From the NCBI RefSeq assembly GCF_027594745.1, contig NZ_CP110854.1, forward strand, positions 4,047,501-4,111,500: DNA of 64,000 nt, read 5' to 3'. This stretch comes from Saprospira grandis. GTDB lineage: Bacteria; Bacteroidota; Bacteroidia; Chitinophagales; Saprospiraceae. Numbering within the stretch: position 1 is the first letter of the stretch; each line of letters begins with the position of its first letter. A program made the position numbers and the translations under genes. This document shows, one piece after another, positions 7,818-15,869 of the stretch. The notes below the pieces were generated by a model. That model made no database searches, was not told the DNA's origin, and saw only the letters and a list, made by a program, of their open reading frames with translations.

Positions 7818-8309
7818 TTAGCAACGCATGATCTGAATAAATTGTAAATAGTCGGCCCCCTCAAAAAGCAGCGGCGCCCGCTTTTGCCAAAAAATGAAGG
7901 GCGCAGCCAGCTCCAACTCTTCCTGTGCAGAAAGCGAGCGGCTGGGCCAATGGAGAACTAGACGAGGAGCCCAAAATAATTGAAGAGAATATAAGGACTG
8001 GGCCAGATTTGGCGGCAGCAGCTCCCCAGAATCATCCCAAATAGAAAAAAACTCTACCTCATTGTCCTGACAACAAGGTTGCTCTAAACTGCAATGCTGC
8101 TGCTCTTCCGAAATAGAACAACAACTTTCAGCCGAATTTTCTACTCCCTGCCGACAACAAGAGGCCTCGGCCCAAATGCTGTAGTGCCAACTGTCTTGAC
8201 AAGCACAAAAATGAGAATAACTACTCCAACCCACTGAACCACAAAGTAGTAGCAGGGCAAGTATAGGCGCCAAAAAACGCCCAGCTTTATGTAGTTGGAC
8301 CGTACTCAT
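7818..8309 (-). CDS. Cys-rich small envelope protein, HYC_CC_PP-like
   Basis: 163 residues. A hydrophobic N-terminal segment (~13-29) looks like a signal or anchor, followed by His33-Phe-Cys35, Cys37, and the pairs Cys51-Cys52, Cys63-Cys64 and Cys79-Cys80, with a Pro-Pro at about 97. This pattern of H-(Y/F)-C, CC and PP resembles a small Bacteroidota family found next to metal-linked TonB receptors. No catalytic function is known to me. Its position immediately upstream of the receptor with a C-terminal HMA domain suggests a shared role in metal binding or sensing. A palindromic operator-like site lies 20-36 bp upstream of the start. Confidence 0.65.
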   Translation of the reverse strand: MSTVQLHKAGRFLAPILALLLLCGSVGWSSYSHFCACQDSWHYSIWAEASCCRQGVENSAESCCSISEEQQHCSLEQPCCQDNEVEFFSIWDDSGELLPPNLAQSLYSLQLFWAPRLVLHWPSRSLSAQEELELAAPFIFWQKRAPLLFEGADYLQFIQIMRC

Positions 8310-8329
8310 ATTACAAATGAAGCACTTTT

Positions 8330-8345
8330 TTTAGATTTATCTAAA
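8330..8345. promoter_or_regulatory. Operator-like palindrome TTTAGAT-TT-ATCTAAA
   Basis: Perfect 7-bp arms around a 2-bp centre, 21 bp upstream of the Cys-rich protein start. The form is similar to sites bound by DtxR/MntR-type metal-dependent repressors. The regulator is inferred from shape and context only. Confidence 0.5.
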
Positions 8346-8366
8346 TTTTTAACCCTTTTTAAAACA

Positions 8367-8786
8367 CTAGGCCTGCTCCTTGGCCCGCAATTCAGTCAAC
8401 CAAGCCCGAGCCTGCTCCCGATCCGAAAATGCTTTGGCGGGATATTTTGGTTTGTTTAAGCCCAAAATAAAGTTACTCAATAAACGAGATACAGGGTTGG
8501 CAATCAAAGTAGCCACCCCTTTCACAATTTCTGGAGAAATCCCCGACAAGGTTCTTCTAGCCCCAGCCGAAGCCCCCTTGATGTTTTTCATGTCAATCAA
8601 AAGATAAATTTTAGCCGATCTAATTCTAGCCATCGCCTGCATGCTCTGTAAGGACTCCTCGGCATCGCTGTCCTCCATATAATAGGATGGCTTGATTTCC
8701 TGCTCCACAATAAAGTCGCCCTCGGGCCAAATTAAAGCTCCAGACTGAAGCTCTACCCGCTCTTGAGTATAGTTCGGTTTTTTCAT
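8367..8786 (-). CDS. SpoIIAA/STAS-like small protein
   Basis: 139 residues from ATG 8786. The longer frame from 8825 adds an unlikely MYFYILEP leader. The segment AKIYLLIDMKNIKGAS (~59-74) followed by ARRTLSG and a helix-rich C-terminus ending in KAFSDREQARAWL resembles the alpha/beta SpoIIAA-like proteins of Bacteroidota, in which a strand-loop reads LxDxxxI and the last helix begins FxxxxxAxxWL. No active site is visible and a binding or regulatory role is only inferred. It appears to be a single-gene unit between the metal operon and a gene-free region containing GME-3. Confidence 0.5.
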   Translation of the reverse strand: MKKPNYTQERVELQSGALIWPEGDFIVEQEIKPSYYMEDSDAEESLQSMQAMARIRSAKIYLLIDMKNIKGASAGARRTLSGISPEIVKGVATLIANPVSRLLSNFILGLNKPKYPAKAFSDREQARAWLTELRAKEQA

Positions 8787-8875
8787 TTTATTTAAGTTAG
8801 TGGGCTCTAAAATATAGAAATACAAATAAAGATTAGCCTGTTTTTTCTGTTTAGAAAGATTCTAAGGGCTGTTTT

Positions 8876-9015
8876 GGGGCCCGCGGCCAGCTCGGCTTCG
8901 CCTCGCTCGGCCGCCGCTATGCTGCGGGGCTCACAGGTCTGTTCGGCCCTTCAGGCTCCACTCCGTTTCGCCTTCGGTCTGGCCCTGCGGGCCACCCGCT
9001 CCGCAGCGCTGGGCC
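8876..9015 (+). repeat. GME-3, type A
   Basis: Same opening (GGGGCCCGCGGCC) and core (GCTATGCTGCGGGGCTCAC) as GME-1. The middle variable segment here (CTCCACTCCGTTTCG) is a degraded hairpin. Ends GGCC-CTGC-GGGCCACC and GCGCTGGGCC. Confidence 0.85.
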
Positions 9016-9052
9016 AAATGGCTCTTGGCCCTAAAGGATAAATAAAAGTTAT

Positions 9053-9071
9053 TGGTCCCTCAACTTTTTCT
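9053..9071 (+). repeat. 19-bp dispersed word, copy 4
   Basis: TGGTCCCTCAACTTTTTCT, one change from consensus, 37 bp after GME-3. Confidence 0.7.
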
Positions 9072-9258
9072 GGGGTAAAATATGCAAAAGCAATCCTAAG
9101 TAAACAAAATGGCTTTATCTAGCAGAGCTGTCTTCAGAAACAAAAAAACTTAGCCGTAGAAATACCAATAAACTCTAGCTTTTTGGACCAAAATAAGCAG
9201 CATGCAAACAAATAGCTCATAAGGAAAGGTTTAGCTTCTGTTTTTACTAAGTCAATAT

Positions 9259-9357
9259 TAGTCCGTCAACTTTTTCTAGCATTTAAAAATAAAGATATAA
9301 ACGAAAAATTTTAAAGTCGAAAATGAGCGTCGTATAAGACGGGTAGCGTTATGCTAG
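9259..9357 (+). repeat. ~100-bp composite repeat, copy 1 (starts with 19-bp word copy 5)
   Basis: Starts TAGTCCGTCAACTTTTTCT and ends with CGTCGTATAAGACGGG then TAGCGTTATGCTAG. The inverse copy at 62847-62946 aligns along the full length, including TAAACGAAA in the middle. Confidence 0.8.
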
Positions 9358-9548
9358 CTCAAAACAAGAATATTATTTGGTCCAAAGTGGGAGAGAGGGC
9401 CAAGCAAAAAAATGGAAGAGGTTGGAAATTTTGTCTTTCCCCTTTTAGCGGCTTAAGCGACTGTTGGTAGCTAAAATTCAAATTACAGCCTTGCAAACTA
9501 CTTATACAACAGAAGCCAAAGCCGCCCTGAAATGAGCTTGGCCAAAAA

Positions 9549-9576
9549 AAAGAGAGGGGCTTTTGCCCCTCTCTTT
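9549..9576 (-). terminator. Rho-independent terminator after the 9587-10021 gene
   Basis: Stem AGAGAGGGGC with a TTTT loop and perfect complement, flanked by A and T runs on both sides, so it could also act on the plus strand. Confidence 0.85.
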
Positions 9577-9586
9577 TTTCATCTTT

Positions 9587-10021
9587 TTAAATGCAATTAA
9601 ACCGAGCTTCTAGGCTAGCAATAAAATCCGCATCAAAACTTTCTACCTCAACAAATTCATAGGATAGAAAGAAAAAGTGGCGTATGCCGTTTTGGGCCAA
9701 AATCTTTTCTCTCGATGCCGCTTTTAAGTATTTGGGTTCCAAACTTTGGGAAATAGGCTGCTTAGATTGATAAACCCGCAGATGTCTCGTTCCAAAAGCA
9801 AGTAGTTTTTGCAAGCCCTCCAAATCTGTGTGAACATCAAAGCGAAGATGACGAACCATAATGTCCTGCAGCAAAGGATGCCGACCAATTTGTATCTGGG
9901 CCAAATCCCAACGGGCGGCTTCTTCTGGACAAAAATCGGCAACAAAAATATGCGCTAAGCTTTGATCAAATAACGCCCATATTTCATCCTCTTCTTCTAA
10001 GCGAATCGTTATTTTATGCAT
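9587..10021 (-). CDS. Hypothetical cytoplasmic protein
   Basis: Not recognised. 144 residues, acidic N-terminus (MHKITIRLEEEDEIW), no signal peptide or membrane segment, and a mixed alpha/beta pattern with HLRVYQSKQPISQSLEP in the middle. Start is taken at ATG 10021; an in-frame TTG at 10039 would overlap the upstream acyl-CoA dehydrogenase by 13 bp. With the ATG, it begins 5 bp after that gene's stop, so the two are almost certainly co-transcribed and translationally close. Its role may be tied to the dehydrogenase, but nothing in the sequence shows how. Confidence 0.65.
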   Translation of the reverse strand: MHKITIRLEEEDEIWALFDQSLAHIFVADFCPEEAARWDLAQIQIGRHPLLQDIMVRHLRFDVHTDLEGLQKLLAFGTRHLRVYQSKQPISQSLEPKYLKAASREKILAQNGIRHFFFLSYEFVEVESFDADFIASLEARFNCI

Positions 10022-10026
10022 CTCTT

Positions 10027-11712
10027 CTAAATTTCCCAAGCCAAAAGGCCCGCAATTTCTTCTCGGCTAGGCAAATACTGCCCCCGATAGGCTTGGGCCA
10101 ATAAACGTTCTTCCTCATAATAACGCAAAGCCAGCTCCTGATAATTAGTCTGCATCAGGCCAGCCTGCTCCGCAATACAAGCCCACTGAAAGTAGTCCGT
10201 CAAACGCTCAAAAAGCTGTTTGGCCTCCAACTGAATTTGGTCCATATCTTTGGCCTCCGCAAGGGTAAACAGTTTTTGTTTCAATAGCGCAAAATCGGCT
10301 CTTAGTTTGTCGGTTCCTCTTCGCTGCTTTAGCTGTTCATAGACAAATTCAAGCAGCAGAAGCAAGCCTTTGCTCTTCTGACTGGCCCGCAACATATCTA
10401 AGATCATGATATTTCCAGCACCTTCCCAAATGGGCAAAACCATAATGTCTCGCATGACTTTGGGCATCACGCCATCTTCAATATAGCCCAATCCACCCAT
10501 TAGTTCCATGCTTTCCCTAGCTACATAAACGCCTTGCTCTGCCGTGGCTTTTTTTATCATAGGGGTCAAGAAGCGCAACCACTCTTTGGCGGTCGCATCT
10601 CCCGCTTCTGCTTGGTCCAATAAACTAATGGCTTTCCAACAGCTGTAAAACTGGCCCTGATGAATGCTGCCCAATTCCCAGAACTTCATGCGGACCAATG
10701 CGTGCTCCAGCAGTTCTTTCCCAAAGGTATTTCGATAAGTCGCAAATTGATAGGCTTCTATTAAGGCTCTGCGCAAACCCGAAATAGCCGCTACCGAATT
10801 ATACAAACGAGAGAGGTTGATCATATCGGTCATGATCTTAAAGCCTTGCCCTTCTTCTCCCACTATTTTGGCCCAACTGCCCTGCAAGAGGTATTCGCCA
10901 CTGGCCATAGAGCGAGTACCCAATTTATCTTTGAGCCGTATAAGGTCCATATCGTTGGCGCTGCCATCTGGCCGTTTGGGCTCCAAAAGGAAGATGCCCA
11001 AACCTCTAGTGCCCTTCTCTAAGGGGCCCGTCCGTGCTAAGGCAAAAATGATTTCGGCGCTGGCATTGCTGCAAAACCATTTTTCGCCCTCTAAGGACCA
11101 ATAGCCATTGTCCAAAGGACTAGCCTTGACCAAATTGGCCCCTACATCCGAACCGCCCGCTTTTTCGGTCAAAAACATGGCGCCTGTATAAAAATCCTTG
11201 GGCTCATCGGTATAAATTCTAGGCAACAATCTGGCTTTGTCCTCTTCCGAAGCATATTTATCGATCAGTAAAGCAACGCCATCGGTCATACATAAGGGAC
11301 AATACAAACCGCTTTCACTCATGGCATACAGATAACCTAAGGCAAAACCCAAACGGTGCCGCTGCCCCGCATAGCGCTCCCTAAATTCAGGGGCCCACTT
11401 TAAGCGAAACATACCCGAATGCACGGCTATGGCTTTGAGCTCTTCATAGGCAGGATGAAAATCAATCTGATTGATGGTTTCGCCCAAATAGTTGCGCTTG
11501 CGCAATTTTGGCCCATTTTTATCCGCTGTTAAGGAGAGTTCATTCATGACGCCAGCCGCCAAACGACCCAATTGCTCCAAAGCGTCTGATTGCTCAGAAA
11601 GGACCTGCGCAGGCAAATGCGCATGTAGGTAATCTTCTAATAGCTTATCCGACTTAAAGTAGTTTTGACTTGTTTTATGCCCCTGAGGCAAAACGCAATT
11701 CTCTTTTTGCAT
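10027..11712 (-). CDS. Acyl-CoA dehydrogenase family protein
   Basis: FAD-dependent dehydrogenase of 561 residues, longer than the ~380 of short acyl-CoA dehydrogenases and similar to the AidB/long-chain branch. Visible family blocks: FYTGAMFLTEKAGGSDVGAN (FAD/substrate loop), WSLEGEKWFCSNA, GLGIFLLEP, LKDKLGTRSMASGEY, FATYRNTFGKEL and the C-terminal GGLGYIEDGVMPKVMRDI, IWEGAGNIMILD. The catalytic base was not assigned. Start is ATG 11712 (MQKENCVL); a GTG two codons earlier is also in frame. It heads an operon with the 9587-10021 gene. Substrate is unknown. Confidence 0.9.
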   Translation of the reverse strand: MQKENCVLPQGHKTSQNYFKSDKLLEDYLHAHLPAQVLSEQSDALEQLGRLAAGVMNELSLTADKNGPKLRKRNYLGETINQIDFHPAYEELKAIAVHSGMFRLKWAPEFRERYAGQRHRLGFALGYLYAMSESGLYCPLCMTDGVALLIDKYASEEDKARLLPRIYTDEPKDFYTGAMFLTEKAGGSDVGANLVKASPLDNGYWSLEGEKWFCSNASAEIIFALARTGPLEKGTRGLGIFLLEPKRPDGSANDMDLIRLKDKLGTRSMASGEYLLQGSWAKIVGEEGQGFKIMTDMINLSRLYNSVAAISGLRRALIEAYQFATYRNTFGKELLEHALVRMKFWELGSIHQGQFYSCWKAISLLDQAEAGDATAKEWLRFLTPMIKKATAEQGVYVARESMELMGGLGYIEDGVMPKVMRDIMVLPIWEGAGNIMILDMLRASQKSKGLLLLLEFVYEQLKQRRGTDKLRADFALLKQKLFTLAEAKDMDQIQLEAKQLFERLTDYFQWACIAEQAGLMQTNYQELALRYYEEERLLAQAYRGQYLPSREEIAGLLAWEI

Positions 11713-11749
11713 AATCACTAAAATAAATGGGAAGGGAATTTTTTTGCGG

Positions 11750-11898
11750 TCCTACAGGGCGCTTTGCGCCCGCAGGATGAGCGCTGCGGAGCGGGTGGCC
11801 CGAAGGGCCAGACCAAAGGCAGGCAAAGCCTGCCTGCAGGGCCGAGCAGACCTGCGAGCCCCGAAGCATAGCGACCCGCCTTTAGGCGGGACAGCCCC
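11750..11898 (-). repeat. GME-4, type C-like
   Basis: Minus-strand copy beginning GGGGCTGTCCCGCC-TAAA-GGCGGG with core TCTGCTCGGCCC. Its variable hairpin is CAGGCAGGC-TTT-GCCTGCCTT, followed by GGTCTGGCCC-TTC-GGGCCACCC. Occupies most of the gap between rocD and the acyl-CoA dehydrogenase. Confidence 0.85.
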
Positions 11899-11914
11899 AA
11901 AATATAATAAAAAA

Positions 11915-11944
11915 AGCGCCTAACTAATCAATTAGCTCGGCGCT
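11915..11944 (-). terminator. Terminator of rocD
   Basis: AGCGCC/GGCGCT outer stem with an inner TTAG/CTAA pairing, followed on the minus strand by a T-run. Lies 18 bp beyond the rocD stop. Confidence 0.7.
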
Positions 11945-11961
11945 GATCTAGCAATTTAGAC

Positions 11962-13242
11962 CTAAGCCTCAAAGGACTTGATGGTCGCTATAATAATGTT
12001 GCAGCATTCATCCAATTGCTCGACGGTCATGACCAAAGGGGGCGCAAAACGAATGATGTTGCCATGTGTGGGCTTGGCCAACAAGCCATTTTCCGCCAAT
12101 TTGACGCAGATGTTCCAAGCCGTTTTGCTGTCGGGGCTGTCATTGATAACCACAGCATTCAATAGGCCTTTTCCACGGACCAAGCTGACGAGCTCGCTTT
12201 GTTCCACCAATTCGGCCTGAATGCGATCTCTGAAGCGCTGCCCTAATGCTCTTGCGTTTTGGGCCAGTTTTTCATCTTTAACGACCTCTAGGGCGGCCAT
12301 GGCCACCGCACAGGCCAAAGGGTTTCCGCCAAAGGTGCTCCCATGCTGCCCTGGCTGAATCACATCCATGATTTCTTTCTTGGCCAAAACGGCAGAAACA
12401 GGATACAAGCCCCCAGAAATGGCCTTGCCCAAGATCAAAATGTCAGGCTGCGTGTAGGTTTCCTGCTTTTCACAATGCCCACCACAGCTACAATCGCCGC
12501 AGATGCGCAAAAGGCTACCCGTTCTGGCAATCCCCGTCTGAATTTCGTCGGCAATGAAGAGCACATTGCGCTGTTTACAAGCCGCAGCCGCCTTGGGAAT
12601 GAAATCTTCATCGGGCACAAAAACGCCCGCTTCTCCCTGAATGGGCTCGACCAAAAAGCCAGCTACCCGATCGCCATATTCTTCTAGTGCTGCTTCCAAG
12701 GCTCCCAAATCGTTGTAGGGCACAGAAACAAAACCAGGCGTATAAGGACCAAATTGGCCTTTGGCATCAGGATCAGAAGAAAAGGAAATAATCGTGGTGG
12801 TCCGCCCATGGAAGTTCTGCCCACAAACAATGATTATCGCCTGATTGGCGGGAATCTGCTTTTTCTCATAGCCCCATTTGCGGCAAAGCTTAATGGCGGT
12901 TTCTACGGCCTCGGCCCCAGAGTTCATCGGCAAGATCTTGTCCATGCCAAAGTATTCGCTCAAGGTCTTTTCATAAACCCCCAAACGATCGTTGTAAAAG
13001 GCTCTAGAGGTCAGGGCCAAGGTATTGGCCTGCTCCATCATGGCCGCCACAATTTTCGGATGAGAATGGCCCTGATTCACGGCAGAATAAGCCGAAAGGA
13101 AGTCGTAATAACGCTTTCCCTCTACATCCCAAACATAGACGCCCTCTCCCTTGGCCAATACCACGGGCAAAGGATGATAATTATGGGCCCCATACTCATT
13201 TTCTAAGGCCATCAAATCCGCTGAAGATAGTTGATCTTGCAT
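11962..13242 (-). CDS. rocD: Ornithine aminotransferase
   Basis: PLP enzyme converting ornithine and 2-oxoglutarate to glutamate-5-semialdehyde and glutamate. The protein has 426 residues. Diagnostic blocks: EYGAHNYHPLPVVL at the N-terminus, NSGAEAVETAIKL (PLP phosphate site), NFHGRTT, the PLP Asp in ADEIQTG (Asp232) and the PLP lysine in LGKAISGG (Lys273). Unusual is a Cys-rich insertion at about 248-257 (CGDCSCGGHC) between the TGSLLRI strand and the PDILILGK strand, where most family members have a short Asp/Glu loop. It resembles a metal-binding knuckle and could bind zinc (inferred). The gene is monocistronic, with its own terminator. Confidence 0.93.
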   Translation of the reverse strand: MQDQLSSADLMALENEYGAHNYHPLPVVLAKGEGVYVWDVEGKRYYDFLSAYSAVNQGHSHPKIVAAMMEQANTLALTSRAFYNDRLGVYEKTLSEYFGMDKILPMNSGAEAVETAIKLCRKWGYEKKQIPANQAIIIVCGQNFHGRTTTIISFSSDPDAKGQFGPYTPGFVSVPYNDLGALEAALEEYGDRVAGFLVEPIQGEAGVFVPDEDFIPKAAAACKQRNVLFIADEIQTGIARTGSLLRICGDCSCGGHCEKQETYTQPDILILGKAISGGLYPVSAVLAKKEIMDVIQPGQHGSTFGGNPLACAVAMAALEVVKDEKLAQNARALGQRFRDRIQAELVEQSELVSLVRGKGLLNAVVINDSPDSKTAWNICVKLAENGLLAKPTHGNIIRFAPPLVMTVEQLDECCNIIIATIKSFEA

Positions 13243-13285
13243 AGCTAGCTGTTTATATTCAATTGTCAGTAAATTTCTTTTTTTT

Positions 13286-13420
13286 GGGGCCTCCTGCCTT
13301 CGGCAGGCGCTACGTTCCAGGGCTCGCTATTCGCTCGGCCCTGCGGCGCAAAGCGCCTTGGTCTGGCCCTTCGGGCCACCCTTTCACATCGCTAGGCCTG
13401 CGGGCGCTTCGCGCCCTGCA
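13286..13420 (+). repeat. GME-5, type B
   Basis: GGGGCCTCCTGCC-TTC-GGCAGGCGCTACG opening, CTCGGCCCTGC, variable hairpin GGCGC-AAA-GCGCC, GGTCTGGCCC-TTC-GGGCCACCC and end CATCGCTAGGCC. A trailing hairpin GGGCGC-TTC-GCGCCC follows. The TATTCGCTCG segment replaces the usual AGGTCTGCTCG. Confidence 0.85.
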
Positions 13421-13437
13421 AAACCGCAAAAAGCCGC

Positions 13438-14412
13438 CTAAGGCAGCAAGATGAGCCGGGCCAATTGCCCCTTATAGCCTATAATATAGTTAGCTGCGGG
13501 CAATTCCGCCAAAGAAAGGCTAATTTTTGGCCCATTTGGCTGCATACTTTTGACCAATTGGCCCTGCATATTATATATGTAGAGTTTGGTTCCAGCCTCA
13601 TAGGCTACACTCAATTGCAGTTCTTTCGCTCTAGGCAAGGGATTGGGCCAAATTTTTAAGGGCTCCGCTTGGGCCAAAGGCCTTAGGCCCAATGGCCGCT
13701 GATGAATTACCCCCAAGGCATCCAAATCAAAGCCCGAAGAGGGAAATGGCGTGGGCCAAGGATCGTTAATCACCCGCCCCCAACTATCATAGCTTCCATA
13801 CTCGCCAATATGGCCCACTACATCCACTATACGGACATAAGCTATATTGTTAATGTCTACTCGACTAGAATCGGCCAGTTCCGATAAATCGAAGGGAGTG
13901 CCATAGTTTGCTCGGTATTTTCCCGCTAGGTTATGAATTTTACTGGCTTCCAAGGCGCCAAATCCCCCTATTTGCTGGGCCGTATCCGTTAGGGAAACCG
14001 CAGGAAAGCGCACAAAATCAACCCCATTAGAACTGACCTCTACAAAGGCCAACTCCAAAAAGCTATCGCTAAAGCCGTTTTCAAAGATGGCGAAATCTGG
14101 CCCTGTTCCATCAATAATTGGTGGATGGATGTAGTAGGTGGCTTGGCCACCATCGCCAAGGCTGAAAACGGTCCCATCTCCAGCGGGACCAGCTGCTGCC
14201 GCAGGCTGCCCATTACTGGCCAAGCCCAGCTGGGGCTGACTAATATCTTGAGGTCCTCTACTCCATACATAAGGAGTTGCGCCCCAATCGGCCCAAAGCA
14301 CAGAATCCTTATGTAGGGCGGTGCTTCCTGCCTGCCCAGCCGCAGGCGCATACTGCGCATTCAGATTAAAGGATAAGAAAAGAGCGAGGATAAAGCTCCA
14401 AGAATGGTTCAT
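13438..14412 (-). CDS. Secreted protein with T9SS C-terminal sorting domain
   Basis: 324 residues. A signal peptide (~1-19, ending SFNLNAQ) precedes a domain with DFAIFENGFSDSFLELAFVE (~100-120), VSSNGVDFVRFP and SWGRVINDP, a beta-rich module found in secreted Bacteroidota proteins. The last ~75 residues (LKIWPNPLP...YIYNMQGQLVKSM...GQLARLILLP) match the T9SS type A sorting domain, so the mature protein should be displayed on or released from the cell surface. It begins 13 bp after the stop of the upstream methyltransferase gene and may be its operon partner. Ligand or enzymatic role is unknown. Confidence 0.8.
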   Translation of the reverse strand: MNHSWSFILALFLSFNLNAQYAPAAGQAGSTALHKDSVLWADWGATPYVWSRGPQDISQPQLGLASNGQPAAAAGPAGDGTVFSLGDGGQATYYIHPPIIDGTGPDFAIFENGFSDSFLELAFVEVSSNGVDFVRFPAVSLTDTAQQIGGFGALEASKIHNLAGKYRANYGTPFDLSELADSSRVDINNIAYVRIVDVVGHIGEYGSYDSWGRVINDPWPTPFPSSGFDLDALGVIHQRPLGLRPLAQAEPLKIWPNPLPRAKELQLSVAYEAGTKLYIYNMQGQLVKSMQPNGPKISLSLAELPAANYIIGYKGQLARLILLP

Positions 14413-14424
14413 CTGCCTATTATT

Positions 14425-15516
14425 TTACAATTCTACTCTCAAAACCTCAAAAGCGAGATTTTGGGCCAAACAATCTACTCTAGCATAAACCCGCTCTAGC
14501 TGACTGCTATAATTTAAATGTCGATTAGCCACAATTTGCATGCTTCCATTGGGCTTTAGTAAGGGTTTGACGGCCTGAAAAAGGCCCAAACTCACTTCTA
14601 TATTGTTTTCATGCCCAAAATGAAAAGGCGGATTAGAGAGGACCAAATCTAGACTTTCGGCAGGAATATGCGAGAGCTCATCGGTCCAGACCGCCGAGGC
14701 CTCAGGCAAGTTTAATTGGCTGGAGGCAATGGCCAGATAAGCATCATCGGTTAGTTGGGCCTGCATATTGGGCGCTCGCTTAAGATATTGATGGGCCAAA
14801 ATGCCATTGCCGCAAGCAAGGTCCAATAACTGCCCTTCTTCTTCCTGCACTAACCAGTTTTCTATAAAGAAGCGGCTGCCCTTGTCTACTTGTCTGGCCG
14901 AGAAAACCCCATAATATTGTTGGTAGCTATCACTTTCATAATAAATGCTCCGCATCAAGGCTTGGCCAGCCAAGGACTTTTTGCCCCGCATGCTCAAGAT
15001 GCGTGCTTTTTTCCAGGCTCTAGATTGCTCTACTTGCTCAAAGTACTTTTGAGCGATTTGCAGCATGCTAGGCGTAAAATGCCGAGTCATAAAGGCGGCA
15101 TGTATGCTCCCATCTTCTTTTAGGGCCTGATGCGCCTGCTGCAATTGCAATTCAAAGAGGTCCATAGACTTAGGAACCAACATGAGGGCCTGCGAGCAAG
15201 CTTTAGCCTGCTCCAAAGGGAGGCAATAATTCAATTGGTCCAAATCTAAGCCATTGAGCAAAAAGTTTTTGGTCCAAGCCTTCTTTTGAGAGGCATAATT
15301 GGGGACCAACTGTGGTTTCCAGCCCGATAAAGCCAAGGCCCAAGCCCCAAAGCGATCATTATACACCAAAGGCTGATCCGTTAAAGGAAGCTCCCCCTCT
15401 TCTAGTAGGCGAAGCAGATAAGCCTGAGCGGCAGAGACCGGCACCAAAGAGCGGTTAGTCGTCTGCGGATAACGTTGTAGCTTGAAGGGCCGCCCTCTAA
15501 ACTCAAATTGAAACAT
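14425..15516 (-). CDS. RlmG/RsmC-type rRNA (guanine-N2) methyltransferase
   Basis: SAM-dependent methyltransferase of 363 residues with the two-domain layout of RsmC/RlmG: a degenerate N-terminal half and a catalytic C-terminal half. Motif I is LLDLACGNGILAHQYL (~229-244) and the catalytic NPPFHFG motif lies near residue 292. NPPF is typical of enzymes methylating an exocyclic amino group of guanine. The length and YQQYYGVFSARQVDKGSRF, a conserved linker in this group, support the assignment. It probably acts on rRNA in the cytoplasm; whether 16S or 23S cannot be told from the sequence. Confidence 0.8.
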   Translation of the reverse strand: MFQFEFRGRPFKLQRYPQTTNRSLVPVSAAQAYLLRLLEEGELPLTDQPLVYNDRFGAWALALSGWKPQLVPNYASQKKAWTKNFLLNGLDLDQLNYCLPLEQAKACSQALMLVPKSMDLFELQLQQAHQALKEDGSIHAAFMTRHFTPSMLQIAQKYFEQVEQSRAWKKARILSMRGKKSLAGQALMRSIYYESDSYQQYYGVFSARQVDKGSRFFIENWLVQEEEGQLLDLACGNGILAHQYLKRAPNMQAQLTDDAYLAIASSQLNLPEASAVWTDELSHIPAESLDLVLSNPPFHFGHENNIEVSLGLFQAVKPLLKPNGSMQIVANRHLNYSSQLERVYARVDCLAQNLAFEVLRVEL

Positions 15517-15600
15517 AGGTTGATTTATTGGTCCTTAATAGGCCGCAAAATACATTTTTTTGGGCAAAAAAATAATCTGCTCCAAGGCCCTTTGGGTCTA

Positions 15601-15813
15601 GCAGGGCGCGAAGCGCCCGCAGGCTGAGCTGCCGAAGCAGGGCCGCGCAGCGGCAGACCAAAGCCCGAAGGGCTGCAGGGCCGAGCGAACAGCGAGCTGC
15701 GTAGTGGAGCGACCCGAGCAATCATTCGTGAGGGTTTCAACCCTCATTTTGTATAAGTTCGCAAAGCGATACCGCTTTGCGCTGGCTTTCAACCCGGCGG
15801 GAGGGGCAGCCCC
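15601..15813 (-). repeat. GME-6, type C, with nested hairpin cassettes
   Basis: Longest type C copy. Minus strand begins GGGGCTGCCCCTCCCGCC. Where other copies have one short hairpin before GGGTCGCT, this one holds about 80 bp containing two extra palindromes, GCAAAGCG-ATAC-CGCTTTGC (15761-15780) and TGAGGGTT-TC-AACCCTCA (15729-15746). The rest of the core is normal. Confidence 0.8.
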
Positions 15814-15819
15814 AAAAAA

Positions 15820-15849
15820 AGAGACAGCCACCCTAAAGTTGCTGCCTCT
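15820..15849 (-). terminator. Terminator of the tricorn-like protease gene
   Basis: AGAGRCAGC-type stem with one mismatch and an ~11-nt loop, followed by seven T on the minus strand. Lies about 20 bp past the stop. Confidence 0.7.
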
Positions 15850-15869
15850 TCTATTATAGCCTGCTTAGT

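Larger units (their letters stand above)
8826..9586. other. Gene-free region with GME-3, two 19-bp words and a terminator
   Basis: No coding frame found. Contents: GME-3 (8876-9015), 19-bp words at 9053-9071 and 9259-9277, the ~100-bp composite repeat (9259-9357) and a terminator at 9549-9576. The remaining sequence (9072-9258, 9358-9548) is AT-rich with no feature recognised. Confidence 0.65.
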
